Below are positions 1 through 11,602 of a stretch of 64,000 nucleotides of DNA, in pieces. The stretch is from Gemmatimonadota bacterium. Its GTDB lineage: Bacteria > Gemmatimonadota > Gemmatimonadetes > Gemmatimonadales > Gemmatimonadaceae. The first letter of the stretch is position 1. Every line of letters starts with the position of its first letter. A model generated the notes under the pieces. That model saw nothing but the letters and a program-made list of their open reading frames with translations. It was not told the origin of the DNA and made no database searches. Both the position numbers and the translations under genes were made by a program. The stretch spans positions 62,001 through 126,000 of the forward strand of contig JAJPIS010000058.1 in assembly GCA_021324635.1 (NCBI GenBank), in the 5' to 3' direction.

Positions 1-294
1 CAGCGACTGGTGAGCGCCGCCGGCTCCCCCGTGCTCGCCACCGGTGGGAGCGGCGACGTGCTCGCCGGGGTCGTCACCACCCTGCTGGCGCAGACGGGCG
101 ACCCGCTCGAGAGCGCTGCCTGTGGGGCATGGGTCCATGGCATGGCGGGCGAGCTCGCCGGCCGTCGGCGGGTGCGGGGGGTGCTACTCGACCAGGTCAT
201 CGACGCGCTGGCGGCGGCGTGGCGACCGACCGCGCGCCCGGCCCGATATCCGGTGCTGGCCGAGCTACGGGCCGTGGGCGAGGAGCGTCGGTGA
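1..294 (+). CDS. nnrD: NAD(P)H-hydrate dehydratase (NnrD/YjeF C-domain), 3' end only
   Basis: This is the C-terminal end of an ADP/ATP-dependent NAD(P)H-hydrate dehydratase, which repairs hydrated NADH and NADPH. The frame is open from the first base, so the N-terminus lies outside the window. The motif GGSGDVLAGV matches the family's GTGDVLAG nucleotide-binding loop, including the conserved Asp. The following helix-rich tail with HGMAGELA also fits. The stop overlaps the thiL GTG start as GTGA, which suggests translational coupling. In many bacteria the protein is fused to an N-terminal epimerase domain; whether that is so here cannot be seen. Confidence 0.9.
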   Translation, partial: QRLVSAAGSPVLATGGSGDVLAGVVTTLLAQTGDPLESAACGAWVHGMAGELAGRRRVRGVLLDQVIDALAAAWRPTARPARYPVLAELRAVGEERR

Positions 295-1256
295 CAGGTA
301 GGAACCACGCCGGGTCACCCAATCTCGCGCTCGCGCCCGGCCCGGAGTTCGACCTCGTGCGGGCGTTCCTGGCGCGGTGGGGGGAGAGCGCGCGGGGCGT
401 GGGCGGCGACTGCGCATCACTCGACCTACCGGACGGGGAGCGGCTCGTGGTCAGTATCGATACGAGCGTCGAAGGCGTCCACTTTCTCCGCCCCTGGCTC
501 ACGCCGCGAGAGATCGGGTACCGTGCCGCGGCAGCCGCTTGGAGTGACATTGCGGCCGTGGCCGCACGTCCGCTCGGCGCGCTCCTCGCCGTCACCGCAT
601 CCGCCGACTGGACGGCGGATCTGCCGGACGTCGCCGAGGGGATCGGTGACGCCGCCCGGGCCGTCGGTGCGCCGGTGGTCGGCGGAGACACGACCGCGGG
701 GCCGGCCCTCGTCATCACGCTCACGGTGCTCGGGAGCGCCGCGCACCCGCTCACGCGGGCAGGGGCGCGGGTGGGTGATCGTGTCTATCTGACCGGCACC
801 CTCGGCGGCCCGGCCGCCGCCGTGGGCGCCTGGCGCGCGGGTGCGTCGCCGGACGAGGCCGCGCGCGCACGCTTTGCCCACCCCACACCGCGCGTGCGTG
901 AGGCGCAGTGGCTCGCCGCGCGGGGCGCCACCGGCGCGATCGACCTGTCCGACGGCCTGCTCGCCGATGTGGGACAGCTCGCCGCGGCGAGCGGCGTGCG
1001 AGTGGTCGTCGATCTGGATCGGGTGCCGCGATGGCGCGGTCTCTCGGCGCTCGATGCGGCCGCCAGCGGGGAGGAATACGAGCTCGTCGTCACGGCACCC
1101 GTGGCCATCGACGGCGTGGCCTTCGCGCGCGAGCTCGCGCTTCCGCTGACCTACATCGGTGACGTCGTCGAGGGCGAAACCGGCGTGGACGCCCGGCTGG
1201 GCGGGCGGCGCGTTGACCCCGCGCCGGGGTACCAGCACTTTTCCGACCGTCGGTGA
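291..1256 (+). CDS. thiL: Thiamine-monophosphate kinase ThiL
   Basis: ThiL phosphorylates thiamine monophosphate to thiamine diphosphate using ATP. The 321-residue length is normal for the family. Recognisable motifs are GVGGDCASLD near the N-terminus (family consensus GDDAA, with the first Asp replaced by Gly and the second kept), DTSVEGVHF for substrate and metal binding, VVGGDTTAGP, and IDLSDGLLADV. The open frame extends upstream, but GTG 291 was chosen because the family begins shortly before the EFDLVRAFL segment and because this start overlaps the nnrD stop by 4 bases. The product feeds ThDP enzymes such as the one at 47959. Confidence 0.9.
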   Translation: MTGRNHAGSPNLALAPGPEFDLVRAFLARWGESARGVGGDCASLDLPDGERLVVSIDTSVEGVHFLRPWLTPREIGYRAAAAAWSDIAAVAARPLGALLAVTASADWTADLPDVAEGIGDAARAVGAPVVGGDTTAGPALVITLTVLGSAAHPLTRAGARVGDRVYLTGTLGGPAAAVGAWRAGASPDEAARARFAHPTPRVREAQWLAARGATGAIDLSDGLLADVGQLAAASGVRVVVDLDRVPRWRGLSALDAAASGEEYELVVTAPVAIDGVAFARELALPLTYIGDVVEGETGVDARLGGRRVDPAPGYQHFSDRR

Positions 1257-1307
1257 GCGGCGACCCGCGCCTGCATCGCCCAGCGCCGGCCGCCCCCACC
1301 GATCGAG

Positions 1308-2057
1308 ATGCGTTCGCTGCTCGTTGCCCTGACCGCCGTGTTCCTCACGCCGCCGCTGGCCACCCTCGTGGCGCTGGCGGCGCTCTTGCGTCGGCCTGAC
1401 CGTCCGGGCGGGGTATACTGGTGGGCCCCCCGGCTCTGGTCGCGCGCCATGCTCCGGGCGGCCGGGGTCCGAGTCCGCGTGCATGGTGCCGAGCGACTCG
1501 GCGACGGGCGCGACGGCCGCATCTTCGCCTCCAATCACGTGAGCTGGTACGACGTCTTCGCGCTGGCCGGCACGCTGCCGCGGTACTCGTTCGTGGCCAA
1601 GGCCGAGCTGATGCGGATCCCGGTCTTCGGCCGGGGAGCCCGGGCGGTGGGAACGATCCCGATCGAGCGCGAGAACCGGAAGTCGGCTTTCGCGAGCTAC
1701 GACGCGGCGGCGGCTCTCGTCCGTGCCGGACGTCCGGTGATTGTCTTCCCGGAGGGCACGCGTGGCCGCTCGTACGCCCTTCGGCCCTTCAAGAAGGGGC
1801 CGTTCGTGCTCGCGATCGCTGCCGGTGTGCCGGTCTACCCGGTCGTCATTCACGGCACGATGGACATCATGCCCAAAGGATCCTGGCGCGTCCGCGCCGG
1901 GACGATCGATCTGCACGTCCTCGAGCCGGTGCCCACCGCGGGCCTCACCTACGACGATCGGGACGCGCTGTCGGCGCGGGTGCATGCCTGCATGGCCGAG
2001 GTGCTCTCGCGCCGCTACGGCGTGGCGCGCGCCGAGGTGGCGCAGACCCGGGTCTAG
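1308..2057 (+). CDS. plsC: 1-acyl-sn-glycerol-3-phosphate acyltransferase
   Basis: This is a membrane-associated acyltransferase that makes phosphatidic acid from lysophosphatidic acid. The N-terminus has a hydrophobic segment (about residues 3-27) typical of PlsC. The catalytic HX4D motif is seen as NHVSWYD, the substrate motif FPEGTRGR follows about 75 residues later, and VPVYPVVIHG matches motif IV. The length of 249 residues is usual. It supplies precursor to the phospholipid genes pssA and psd in this same window. ATG 1308 follows a short 50-base gap after thiL. Confidence 0.9.
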   Translation: MRSLLVALTAVFLTPPLATLVALAALLRRPDRPGGVYWWAPRLWSRAMLRAAGVRVRVHGAERLGDGRDGRIFASNHVSWYDVFALAGTLPRYSFVAKAELMRIPVFGRGARAVGTIPIERENRKSAFASYDAAAALVRAGRPVIVFPEGTRGRSYALRPFKKGPFVLAIAAGVPVYPVVIHGTMDIMPKGSWRVRAGTIDLHVLEPVPTAGLTYDDRDALSARVHACMAEVLSRRYGVARAEVAQTRV

Positions 2058-3446
<1,389 letters not shown>

Positions 3447-3490
3447 TCGGCGAGTCGCTGGCCTCGTGACCGACCGCGCCCGGCGGTCGC

Positions 3491-3817
3491 GTGCTCGCCC
3501 CTAGGCGCATCGGGCTCGCGATCGCGGCGATCGCGGTGGCGCTGTTCGCGGTGCAGGGGGGAGAGTACGGCACGATCGACCTGCTGCGCCAGCGCACCCG
3601 GCGCGTGCGGCTCCGCGCCCAGATCGATTCGCTACAGCGGCAGGTGGACTCCCTGTCGCGACTCGTTCACGCCGTCGAGACCGACCCGGCGCTCCAGGAG
3701 CGGATCGCTCGCGAGGAGTTCGGCATGGTGCGCGGGTCCAAGGAATTGCTGTACCGCTTCGGCCCGTCCGCGCCGGCCCAGGTCCCGGCGCGCCGAGCGT
3801 CCCCGCCGCCTCACTGA
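3491..3817 (+). CDS. FtsB/DivIC-like septum formation initiator
   Basis: This 108-residue protein has one N-terminal transmembrane helix (about residues 8-24), then a coiled coil rich in Arg, Leu and Gln (about 30-65), and the LYRF-ending segment typical of the FtsB/DivIC family of divisome proteins. These proteins link early and late division factors at the membrane. A position just after eno is common for ftsB in many bacteria. The start used is GTG 3491. The last 7 bases overlap the convergent 3' end of ppdK. Confidence 0.75.
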   Translation: MLAPRRIGLAIAAIAVALFAVQGGEYGTIDLLRQRTRRVRLRAQIDSLQRQVDSLSRLVHAVETDPALQERIAREEFGMVRGSKELLYRFGPSAPAQVPARRASPPPH

Positions 3818-6492
3818 GCGAGCGCCGCCTGCGCCGCGGCGAGGCGCGCGATCGGCACCCGGTACGGCGAGCACGACACGTAGTCCAGCCCGATCCTGTG
3901 GCAGAACGCCACCGAGCGCGGCTCACCCCCATGCTCGCCGCAGATGCCGACCTTGAGCGCGGGCCGTACCCGCCGGCCAGCCTGAACGGCCATCTCGATC
4001 AGCGCCCCGACCCCGCGCTCGTCGAGAACCTGGAACGGGTCATCCGTCAGGATCCCTCGCTCGAGGTAGGTGGGGAGGAAACGACCGGCGTCGTCGCGAC
4101 TGAGCCCGAAGACCGTCTGCGTGAGGTCGTTCGTGCCGAACGAGAAGAACTCGGCTCGTTCCGCGATCTGGTCGGCCGTCACCGCCGCCCGGGGCAGCTC
4201 GATCATCGTCCCGGTCAGATAGGGCACGTGCACGCCCATCGGAGCGAGCACCTGCTCGGCCACCTCGGTGATGATCGCCTCCTGGTCCGCCAGCTCGCGA
4301 TCCATCGCCACCAGCGGGATCATGATCTCGGGTCGCACGTCGATGCCGCGCCGTGATGCGCGCACCGCCGCCTCGAAGATCGCCCGCGCCTGCATCTGCG
4401 TGATCTCGGGGTAGGTGACGCCGAGGCGGCACCCCCGGTGCCCGAGCATCGGGTTGACCTCGCGGAGACCGTCGACGATCCGCGCCAGCTCGTCCCGCGA
4501 GAGCCGCAGGGTCTCCGCCAGGTGGCGGCTCTCCTCCCCGCCGTGCGGGAGGAACTCGTGCAACGGGGGATCGAGCAGCCGGATCGTCACCGGGTAGCCG
4601 TCCATCGCCTCGAAGATCCCCTCGAAGTCGGCTCGCTGCATGGGCAGCAGCTTGGCCAGGGCCCGACGCCGGCCGGCGACATCGCGCGCCACGATCATCT
4701 CCCGCATCGCCGTGATGCGGTCCCCCTCGAAGAACATGTGCTCCGTCCGGCAGAGGCCGATGCCCTCTGCCCCGAAGCCGCGGGCGACGCGGGCGTCTCG
4801 CGGCGTATCGGCGTTCGCGCGGACCCGTAGCCGGCGGACCTCGTCCGCCCACCCGAGCACGCGCGCGAACGCCTGGTAGAGCGGTGCTTCGGCCGACCGC
4901 AGCGTGCCGCCGATGACGCGCATCACCTCGCTCGGCACGGTCGGCAGCTCGCCGCCGTATACGGCACCGCTCGCCCCGTCGACCGTGAGCCACTCGCCTT
5001 CCTGCACCGTCGTGCCGTCGACGTGGAATCGGCGGTGCGCGCCATCGATCCGCAGGTCCTTGCATCCGACGACCGCGCACTTGCCCATCCCGCGGGCGAC
5101 CACCGCGGCGTGGCTGGTCATCCCGCCGCGGGCGGTGACGACCGCCCGCGCCGCGACGATGCCATGGAAGTCCTCGGGGGTGGTCTCCTCGCGCACCAGC
5201 ACGACCGCGTCTCCGCTTCCGGCCCGGCGCTCGGCGACATCCGGGTCGAAGACGGCGATCCCGCTCGCCGCTCCGGGACTCGCCGGCAGTCCTCGGCAGA
5301 GCGGCGTCGCACGGACCGCGCTGTCGATCACCGGGTGCAGCAGTTGATCGATCTGCTGGGGCGGGACGCGCGTCACCGCCTCCCGCTCCGTGATCAATCC
5401 CTCGGCCACCATCTCGGTCGCGATCCGGAGCGCCGCCGCCGCGGTCCGCTTCCCCGTCCGCGTCTGGAGCAGATACAGCCGCCCGCGCTCGACGGTGAAC
5501 TCGAGGTCCTGCATGTCGCGGAAGTGCCGCTCCAGGCGCTGTTGGGTCTCCTCGAGCTCGGCGTACGCGCCCGGCAGGCGAGCCGCCATCTCCTCGATCG
5601 GGAGTGGCGTCCGGATGCCCGCGACCACGTCCTCACCCTGGGCATTGACGAGGAACTCGCCGTAGAAGCGCCGCTCGCCGGTCGACGGGTTCCGCGTGAA
5701 CGCGACGCCCGTCCCGGAGTCGTTGCCCAGGTTGCCGAACACCATCGCGACCACGTTGACCCCGGTTCCGAGCGTGTCCGGGATGCCGTTCACCCGCCGG
5801 TAATCCACCGCCTTCTTGAGTCGCCACGACTGCCAGACGGCGGCGATCGCGCCCCAGAGCTGCGTCACCGGATCCATCGGGAACTGCGCGCCCGTCGCCT
5901 GGCGCACCAGGCCCTTGTATTCCTCCACGAGATTGCGCAGTGCCTCCTCGTCGAGGTCGGCGTCGGTGGCCGCACCAGCCAGCAGGCGCTTGGCCGTGAG
6001 CAGGGCCTCGAAGTGATGGATCGGCACGCCGAGCACGACATCGCTGTACATCTGGAGAAACCGGCGGTACGAGTCGTACGCGAAGCGGGCATTGCCGCTC
6101 ACACTGGCGAGTCCCAACACCGTCCGGTCGTTGAGGCCGAGGTTGAGGATCGTCTCCATCATCCCCGGCATCGAGACGGGCGCGCCGGAGCGAACGGAGA
6201 CGAGGAGCGGATCGGCCGCGTCCCCGAACCGCTTGCCGGTTGCCCCCTCGAGCTCCGCCAGCGCGCGCTCGACGGCCGGTCGCACGGCCGCCGGCGGCTC
6301 TCCGTGCTCGAGGAAGTGGACGCACGCCGAGCAGGCGATGGTGAAGCCTGGGGGCACCGGCACACCGAGATTGGTCATCTCGGCCAGGTTCGCGCCCTTG
6401 CCCCCGAGCACGTCGCGCATGTCGCGCGTCCCCTCGGCCCGGCCATTGCCGAACGAGTAGACCAGACGATCGCGGGCGGGGAGAGCAGTCAT
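3811..6492 (-). CDS. ppdK: Pyruvate, phosphate dikinase
   Basis: The enzyme interconverts pyruvate, ATP and phosphate with phosphoenolpyruvate, AMP and pyrophosphate. The 893-residue length is normal. The N-terminal ATP-grasp domain begins with LGGKGANLAEM, the central phosphohistidine domain contains GGMTSHAAVVARGMGKCAVVG with the phosphorylated His, and the C-terminal PEP/pyruvate TIM barrel has FGTNDLTQ and the catalytic Cys in GICGEHGGEP. It is the last gene of the minus-strand array that begins with truA, 72 bases after purF. With enolase next door it can support reversible flux between pyruvate and PEP. Confidence 0.97.
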   Translation of the reverse strand: MTALPARDRLVYSFGNGRAEGTRDMRDVLGGKGANLAEMTNLGVPVPPGFTIACSACVHFLEHGEPPAAVRPAVERALAELEGATGKRFGDAADPLLVSVRSGAPVSMPGMMETILNLGLNDRTVLGLASVSGNARFAYDSYRRFLQMYSDVVLGVPIHHFEALLTAKRLLAGAATDADLDEEALRNLVEEYKGLVRQATGAQFPMDPVTQLWGAIAAVWQSWRLKKAVDYRRVNGIPDTLGTGVNVVAMVFGNLGNDSGTGVAFTRNPSTGERRFYGEFLVNAQGEDVVAGIRTPLPIEEMAARLPGAYAELEETQQRLERHFRDMQDLEFTVERGRLYLLQTRTGKRTAAAALRIATEMVAEGLITEREAVTRVPPQQIDQLLHPVIDSAVRATPLCRGLPASPGAASGIAVFDPDVAERRAGSGDAVVLVREETTPEDFHGIVAARAVVTARGGMTSHAAVVARGMGKCAVVGCKDLRIDGAHRRFHVDGTTVQEGEWLTVDGASGAVYGGELPTVPSEVMRVIGGTLRSAEAPLYQAFARVLGWADEVRRLRVRANADTPRDARVARGFGAEGIGLCRTEHMFFEGDRITAMREMIVARDVAGRRRALAKLLPMQRADFEGIFEAMDGYPVTIRLLDPPLHEFLPHGGEESRHLAETLRLSRDELARIVDGLREVNPMLGHRGCRLGVTYPEITQMQARAIFEAAVRASRRGIDVRPEIMIPLVAMDRELADQEAIITEVAEQVLAPMGVHVPYLTGTMIELPRAAVTADQIAERAEFFSFGTNDLTQTVFGLSRDDAGRFLPTYLERGILTDDPFQVLDERGVGALIEMAVQAGRRVRPALKVGICGEHGGEPRSVAFCHRIGLDYVSCSPYRVPIARLAAAQAALAQ

Positions 6493-6564
6493 GAGGCGGA
6501 GGGTCGTGGCGAGACGCAGCCCGGCGCGCGGTGCGCGCCGCTCCGATGCAAGGAGTGGGCTACC

Positions 6565-7947
6565 TCAGCAGCCACACCCGAACCGGAGCTTGTCGGGATC
6601 GGTCGGCGGCGGCGTGGGATAGTCACCGGAGAAACACGCGTGGCAGAATCCCGCCGGCCCGCCGGGCACCGACGCCAGCATGCCGTCGAGCGAGAGGTAC
6701 CCGAGCGAGTCGACCCCCAGGTCGGCCGCGATCTGGTCGACGGTGAGATTCGCCGCGATCAGCTCTTCCCGGTTGGGCGTGTCGATGCCGTAGTAGCAGG
6801 GGCCCGTGATCGGCGCGGAGCTGACGCGCATGTGCACTTCCCGCGCGCCCGCCGCCCGGACCATGGTCACGAGGCCGCGCGTCGTCGTCCCGCGCACGAT
6901 CGAGTCGTCCACCATGACGACACTCTTTCCGTCGAGCAGCTCGCGGACGGCGTTGTACTTGACCTTGACCTTGGCATCGCGGCCGGCCTGCGTCGGCTGG
7001 ATGAACGTCCGCCCGACGTAGTGGTTGCGGATGAGCGCGAACTCGAACGGCAGCCCCGACTCCTGGGCGAACCCCAGCGCGGCGGAGTTCGAGGAGTCCG
7101 GGACGCTGAACACCAGCTCCGCGCCCGGGGCCGGGCATTCGCGCGCCAGTTGGCGCCCGAGCGCCCGCCGGGCGGCCTCCACCGACCCGCCGAACACGAT
7201 GCTGTCCGGCCGTGAGAAGTACACGTGCTCGAAGACGCAGCGGTGGAGCGCCCGGCGGGGGAGCGGGAACGTCGAGCGCACCTCGGACGGTCCGATGGCG
7301 AGGATCTCGCCCGGCTGGACCTCCCGCTCGTACCGCGCGCCCATGATGTCGAGCGCACAGGTCTCCGACGCGACGACGCTCGCCCCGTCGAGCGTGCCGA
7401 TCACGAGCGGGCGCCAGCCGCGCGGGTCGCGGGCTGCGAGCAGCGTGTCCCCGAGGACCACCAACAGGCAGTACGCTCCCTCGACGCCGTCGAGGGCGTC
7501 GGCGAGCTTGTCGGCCGGCTGCTCCGCGGACGAGATCGCGAGCCGGTGCACGAGGACCTCGGAGTCCATGGTCGAGCTGAAGATCGACCCACGGTCCTCG
7601 AGCGCGATCCGCAGCTCGCTCGCGTTCGTCAGATTACCGTTGTGGGCGAGCGCGATATGGCCGCCGCGGAATTGCGCCAGCGCGGGCTGTGCGTTCTCGA
7701 TCGTCGTCGAGCCGGTCGTGCTGTAGCGGGTGTGCCCGATCGCCATCCGCCCGGCGATCTCGGTCAGCGCCCCCTCATCGAGCCCATCCGAGATCAGGCC
7801 GAGGACGCGCTTCGCGCGCGCACGCCCGGTGTCATCCACGACCACCACGCCGGCGGACTCCTGGCCGCGGTGCTGGAGGGAGTAGAGTCCCAATCGCGTG
7901 AGCTCCGCGGCCTGGGGGTGTCCGCGAACGCCGACTATGCCGCACAT
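6565..7947 (-). CDS. purF: Amidophosphoribosyltransferase PurF, Fe-S type
   Basis: PurF catalyses the first committed step of purine synthesis, PRPP plus glutamine to phosphoribosylamine. The frame continues far upstream, but the true start is ATG 7947: it gives MCGIVGVRG with the nucleophilic Cys at position 2, exposed once Met is removed, with no propeptide. The PRPP loop is seen as VVMVDDSIVRGTT. Cysteines in RCVFEHVYFSRPDS, GPCYYGID and FCHACFSG match the four ligands of the [4Fe-4S] cluster in Bacillus-type PurF. The product has 460 residues and ends in an unusual FGCGC. It follows purL by 43 bases. Confidence 0.96.
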   Translation of the reverse strand: MCGIVGVRGHPQAAELTRLGLYSLQHRGQESAGVVVVDDTGRARAKRVLGLISDGLDEGALTEIAGRMAIGHTRYSTTGSTTIENAQPALAQFRGGHIALAHNGNLTNASELRIALEDRGSIFSSTMDSEVLVHRLAISSAEQPADKLADALDGVEGAYCLLVVLGDTLLAARDPRGWRPLVIGTLDGASVVASETCALDIMGARYEREVQPGEILAIGPSEVRSTFPLPRRALHRCVFEHVYFSRPDSIVFGGSVEAARRALGRQLARECPAPGAELVFSVPDSSNSAALGFAQESGLPFEFALIRNHYVGRTFIQPTQAGRDAKVKVKYNAVRELLDGKSVVMVDDSIVRGTTTRGLVTMVRAAGAREVHMRVSSAPITGPCYYGIDTPNREELIAANLTVDQIAADLGVDSLGYLSLDGMLASVPGGPAGFCHACFSGDYPTPPPTDPDKLRFGCGC

Positions 7948-7990
7948 GTGTCCGAAACCGTCGAAAGGAGAAACGTAGCGTGTCCCGCCT

Positions 7991-10321
7991 CTACACGAGT
8001 GATCCCGCGGCCGTCGGCTCTTCCTGCGCCCGGATGATCGCCGGCGACCCGGCCATGATCCGAGGGATCGCGCCGTAGTAGCGGTCGGCCAGGCGGTCGA
8101 GCCGCGCGCGGACGTGTGTCGTCCCCACACTGATCCGCAGGTCGCGGCCACCCGGGTCGGTGGTGCCGATCTGCCGCGCCGGCACGCCGCGCTCGCGCGC
8201 AGCCTGGATGACGGCCGCCGGCTCGGACGTGGCGACGAGCACCCGCCCTTGCGCCTCACCGAACAGGAGCGCGCGCAGTGGCAGCGTCTCCCACGCCGAG
8301 AGATCGACCGCGGCCCCGACCATGTGCTCGCGGTCGCCGATGCAGCACTCCGCGAGCGCGACGGCGAGTCCGCCGTCGCTCGCGTCATGGGCGGAGCGCA
8401 CGACGCCGGCGCGGATCGCGGACAGGAGGGCGTCGATGACCCCCCGCTCCCGCGCCAGGTCGCACGCCGGCGGAGCGCCGGCCACCAGGGCGTGGATGTG
8501 CGCCAGGTACTCGCTGCCGCCCAGCTCGGCCGTCGGGCTGCCGAGGAGCACGATCGCCGCCGCGGCGTCGGCGGGGAAGGCCGAGCGGGTCACGTGATCG
8601 AGCGTCTCGACCAGGCCCACCATCCCGATCACCGGCGTCGGATACACCGACCCCGACGGGCTCTCGTTGTACAGCGAGACGTTCCCGCCGGTGACCGGCG
8701 TGCCGAGGGCGCGGCAGGCCTCTCCGATGCCGGCGATCACCTCGCGCAACTGGTGATAGACCTCGGGCCGGGTCGGATTGCCGAAGTTGAGGCAGTTGGT
8801 GATCGCCATCGGCCGCGCACCCACGCAGGCGACATTGCGGGCCGCCTCGGCGACGGCGATCCGGCCGCCCGTCCGCGGGTCGAGATAGGCGTAGCGGCCG
8901 TTTCCGTCCGTCTTGAGCCCGAGCGCTCGGTGGCTGCCGCGCAGGCGCACCACGGCCGCGTCGCCGGCTCCGGGGCCGACGACGGTGCTCGTCCGGACCG
9001 ACGTATCGTACTGCCGCGTGACCCATGCCTTGCTCGCGATCGTCGGCGAGGCCAGCAGCGTCTCGAGCGTCCACGCCGGGTCGCGCTCCTCCGGCTTGGG
9101 CGGGACCGTCGAGACGTCGCGCTCGCGAGCGGCCCGGATCGCGGGGTCCTCGCGTGCCGCGGGTGTATAGGTCGGGCAGTCGGTGACCAGTCGGGACCCG
9201 GGAAACTCGGCGACCACCCGATCCCCCTCGGTCACGCGGTAGACCGGCTCGGCGATGACTTCGCCCACGACGGCCGCCGTCAGATCCCACTTCTCCAGGA
9301 TCGCCCGCACGTCGTCCTCGCGCCCGCGGCGCGCCACGACGAGCATCCGCTCCTGGGACTCACTGAGCAGGATCTCGTAGGGAGTCATGCCGACCTCCCG
9401 CACGGGAACCCTGGTCACGTCGATGGTGACGCCCACGTCGCCCCTGGCCGCCATCTCCGCCGACGACGACGTCAGTCCCGCCGCTCCCATGTCCTGGATC
9501 GCGACAATGTGCCCGCTTCGGATGAGCTCCAGGCTCGCTTCCAGGAGCAGCTTCTCGGTAAACGGGTCCCCCACCTGAACGCGCGGCCGCTTGGCATCGC
9601 TCGCCGCGGACAGATCCTCGGAGGCGAACGACGCCCCGTGGATGCCGTCGCGGCCGGTGCGGGCCCCGACGGCGATGATCGGGTTCCCGATCCCCTCGGC
9701 GCGGGCGCGGATCAGCTCGTCCTCCCGCATGACCCCGACGCACATGGCGTTGACGAGCGGATTGCCGGTGTACGCAGGATCGAAGACGACCTCGCCCGCC
9801 ACGGTCGGGATCCCGACGCAGTTGCCGTAGTCACCGACGCCGCGCACCACGCCGGCGAACAGGTAGCGCACGCGAGCGCTGTCGAGCGAGCCGAAGCGGA
9901 GCGAGTCGAGCGTCGCGATCGGCCGTGCGCCCATGGTGAAGACGTCCCGCAGGATGCCGCCGACGCCGGTCGCCGCGCCCTGGTAGGGCTCGACCGCGGA
10001 CGGATGGTTGTGGGACTCGATCTTGAACGCGACCGCGAGCCCGTCACCGACGGCGATCACCCCGGCGTTCTCGCCCGGTCCCTGGAGCACGTACGGCGCG
10101 GTCGTCGGGAGCGTCCGGAGGAGCGGCCGCGAGTGCTTGTACGAGCAGTGCTCGTTCCAGAGCGCGCTCACGATCCCGAGCTCGGTGAACGTCGGCTCGC
10201 GGCCGAGCATGGCCACCAGTCGGGCGTACTCCTCCGGCGTGAGTCCGTGCTCGGCGACGAGCGCCGGCGTGATGCTCGGATCGCCGGGCCGCGGGACGAC
10301 CGTGGTGGACCGCGTCGTCAC
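7991..10321 (-). CDS. purL: Phosphoribosylformylglycinamidine synthase large subunit PurL
   Basis: PurL is the synthetase subunit of the three-part FGAM synthase; PurQ (glutaminase) and PurS (adaptor) are encoded just upstream. The 776-residue size is that of the small PurL type. Visible motifs include [13 protein letters not shown] near the N-terminus, [11 protein letters not shown] (read here as [10 protein letters not shown]), [24 protein letters not shown], and the second-half [11 protein letters not shown]. The start ATG 10321 overlaps the stop of the BamE-like gene by 4 bases. The stop lies 43 bases before purF. Confidence 0.97.
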   Translation of the reverse strand: MTTRSTTVVPRPGDPSITPALVAEHGLTPEEYARLVAMLGREPTFTELGIVSALWNEHCSYKHSRPLLRTLPTTAPYVLQGPGENAGVIAVGDGLAVAFKIESHNHPSAVEPYQGAATGVGGILRDVFTMGARPIATLDSLRFGSLDSARVRYLFAGVVRGVGDYGNCVGIPTVAGEVVFDPAYTGNPLVNAMCVGVMREDELIRARAEGIGNPIIAVGARTGRDGIHGASFASEDLSAASDAKRPRVQVGDPFTEKLLLEASLELIRSGHIVAIQDMGAAGLTSSSAEMAARGDVGVTIDVTRVPVREVGMTPYEILLSESQERMLVVARRGREDDVRAILEKWDLTAAVVGEVIAEPVYRVTEGDRVVAEFPGSRLVTDCPTYTPAAREDPAIRAARERDVSTVPPKPEERDPAWTLETLLASPTIASKAWVTRQYDTSVRTSTVVGPGAGDAAVVRLRGSHRALGLKTDGNGRYAYLDPRTGGRIAVAEAARNVACVGARPMAITNCLNFGNPTRPEVYHQLREVIAGIGEACRALGTPVTGGNVSLYNESPSGSVYPTPVIGMVGLVETLDHVTRSAFPADAAAAIVLLGSPTAELGGSEYLAHIHALVAGAPPACDLARERGVIDALLSAIRAGVVRSAHDASDGGLAVALAECCIGDREHMVGAAVDLSAWETLPLRALLFGEAQGRVLVATSEPAAVIQAARERGVPARQIGTTDPGGRDLRISVGTTHVRARLDRLADRYYGAIPRIMAGSPAIIRAQEEPTAAGSLV

Positions 10322-10875
10322 CGTCGGTGGGGGGCGGCCGCCGAGTCGGCCGGCGCCGGCGCCGCGTGCCCCGCGGCGAGCCGGGCCGAATCGGCACGAT
10401 TGGGCACGATCCGCTCATAACGCGGCGGGCGGCGCGGTGCGCGCGGCTCCATGAACACGATGCCGCCGCGGTGCGCGCTATCGTCGGCCGAGGCGGCGCG
10501 GATCGGTGCGGGCGCGAAGCGGGCCGTCGAGACCGGGGCCAGCGCCTCCGGCGCGGCGCTCGTGCCGGTGAATGTGCGCTTGGGCGAGCGGAAGATCGCG
10601 TCGGTGACGGTGTTCCGCTCGAGCACGACCACGTCGTCGGTGCCGCACGTCGGGCCGCACCCGTTGTCGTAGAACAGGTACGTGAACGAGCCGCGGTGAC
10701 TCTCGGCGCTCGGCTCGCCCAGGCGCGCGACGACCTGCTCGCGGGTCATCCCGGGGTCGATCGAGGCCACGCTCTGCGCCCGCCCCGATGTCGGGGTCGC
10801 CACCGACGCCAGTGCCACGAGCGCCAGCCCCCCGAGTGGTGCGGCGCCGATCCGTGCCCATGTCGCCTTCGTCAT
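10318..10875 (-). CDS. Secreted BamE/SmpA-like small protein
   Basis: This 185-residue protein has an N-terminal signal-like hydrophobic segment (about residues 8-32) ending near SGRAQ. It is followed by [17 protein letters not shown], the helix that marks the SmpA/OmlA (BamE-like) fold, and a short beta region with two close Cys (CGPTCG). The C-terminal half is low-complexity, rich in Ala, Pro and Arg. It could be a periplasmic or outer-membrane-associated protein; the exact role is unknown. It sits inside the pur array between purQ and purL and overlaps purL by 4 bases, so it is translated with purine genes although it looks like an envelope protein. Confidence 0.7.
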   Translation of the reverse strand: MTKATWARIGAAPLGGLALVALASVATPTSGRAQSVASIDPGMTREQVVARLGEPSAESHRGSFTYLFYDNGCGPTCGTDDVVVLERNTVTDAIFRSPKRTFTGTSAAPEALAPVSTARFAPAPIRAASADDSAHRGGIVFMEPRAPRRPPRYERIVPNRADSARLAAGHAAPAPADSAAAPHRR

Positions 10876-10899
10876 CGCTCGCCTCCCCTGTGGCGCGCG

Positions 10900-11592
10900 T
10901 CAGGCAGCGACGCGCGCGACCAAAGACTCGAACAGCGCCAGGCCATCGACCCCGCCGACGGTCGCGTCGACGGCACGCTCCGGATGCGGCATGATCCCCA
11001 GGACGTTGCCCGCCGCGTTGATGATGCCCGCAATGTTCCGAGCGGCTCCGTTCGGATTGCCGTCGGCCGTCGGCTCTCCGGCGGCATTCACGTAGCGGAA
11101 GACGACTCGCTCCGCATCCTCGAGCGCGTCCAGCTCGGCGGGGCTCGCGACGTAGCGACCCTCGCCGTGCGCGATCGGGATGCGAACCACCTGGCCCCGC
11201 GCATACGCATTCGTGAACGCCGTCTCCGTCGTCTCGACTCGCAGGGGGACCGGCTCGCAGATGAACGACTGGCTGACGTTGCGCACGAACGCGCCGGGCA
11301 GCAGCCCGGCCTCGCACGCGATCTGGAAGCCGTTGCAGATGGCGAGGACCCGCCCGCCCCGCTGGGCGTAGGCCACGACCTCGCGCATGATCGGGCTGAA
11401 GCGGGCGATCGCCCCCGCGCGCAGATAGTCGCCGTAGGCGAACCCTCCGGGCAGGATCACGACGTCCACGCCCGCGAGATCATGCGACTTGTGCCAGAGC
11501 ATGACCGCCTCTTCTCCGAGCGCGTCGGCGACCGCGTGGTACGCGTCGGTGTCGCAGTTGGAGCCGGGGAAGGACACGATGCCGAATCGCAT
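10900..11592 (-). CDS. purQ: Phosphoribosylformylglycinamidine synthase subunit PurQ
   Basis: PurQ is the class I glutaminase subunit that feeds ammonia to PurL. The N-terminus GIVSFPGSNCDTD is typical. The catalytic triad is visible as Cys86 in LAICNGFQ and the His/Glu of GIMPHPERA near the C-terminus. The length of 230 residues is normal. It lies 10 bases after purS and 24 bases before the BamE-like gene. Confidence 0.96.
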   Translation of the reverse strand: MRFGIVSFPGSNCDTDAYHAVADALGEEAVMLWHKSHDLAGVDVVILPGGFAYGDYLRAGAIARFSPIMREVVAYAQRGGRVLAICNGFQIACEAGLLPGAFVRNVSQSFICEPVPLRVETTETAFTNAYARGQVVRIPIAHGEGRYVASPAELDALEDAERVVFRYVNAAGEPTADGNPNGAARNIAGIINAAGNVLGIMPHPERAVDATVGGVDGLALFESLVARVAA

Positions 11593-11602
11593 GGCTGTCG
11601 GA

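Noticed and set aside
426-1985. Long minus-strand open frame of over 500 codons opposite thiL and plsC
   Set aside because: It is rich in Arg, Gly, His and Asp without any domain, the usual shadow of third-position G+C bias.
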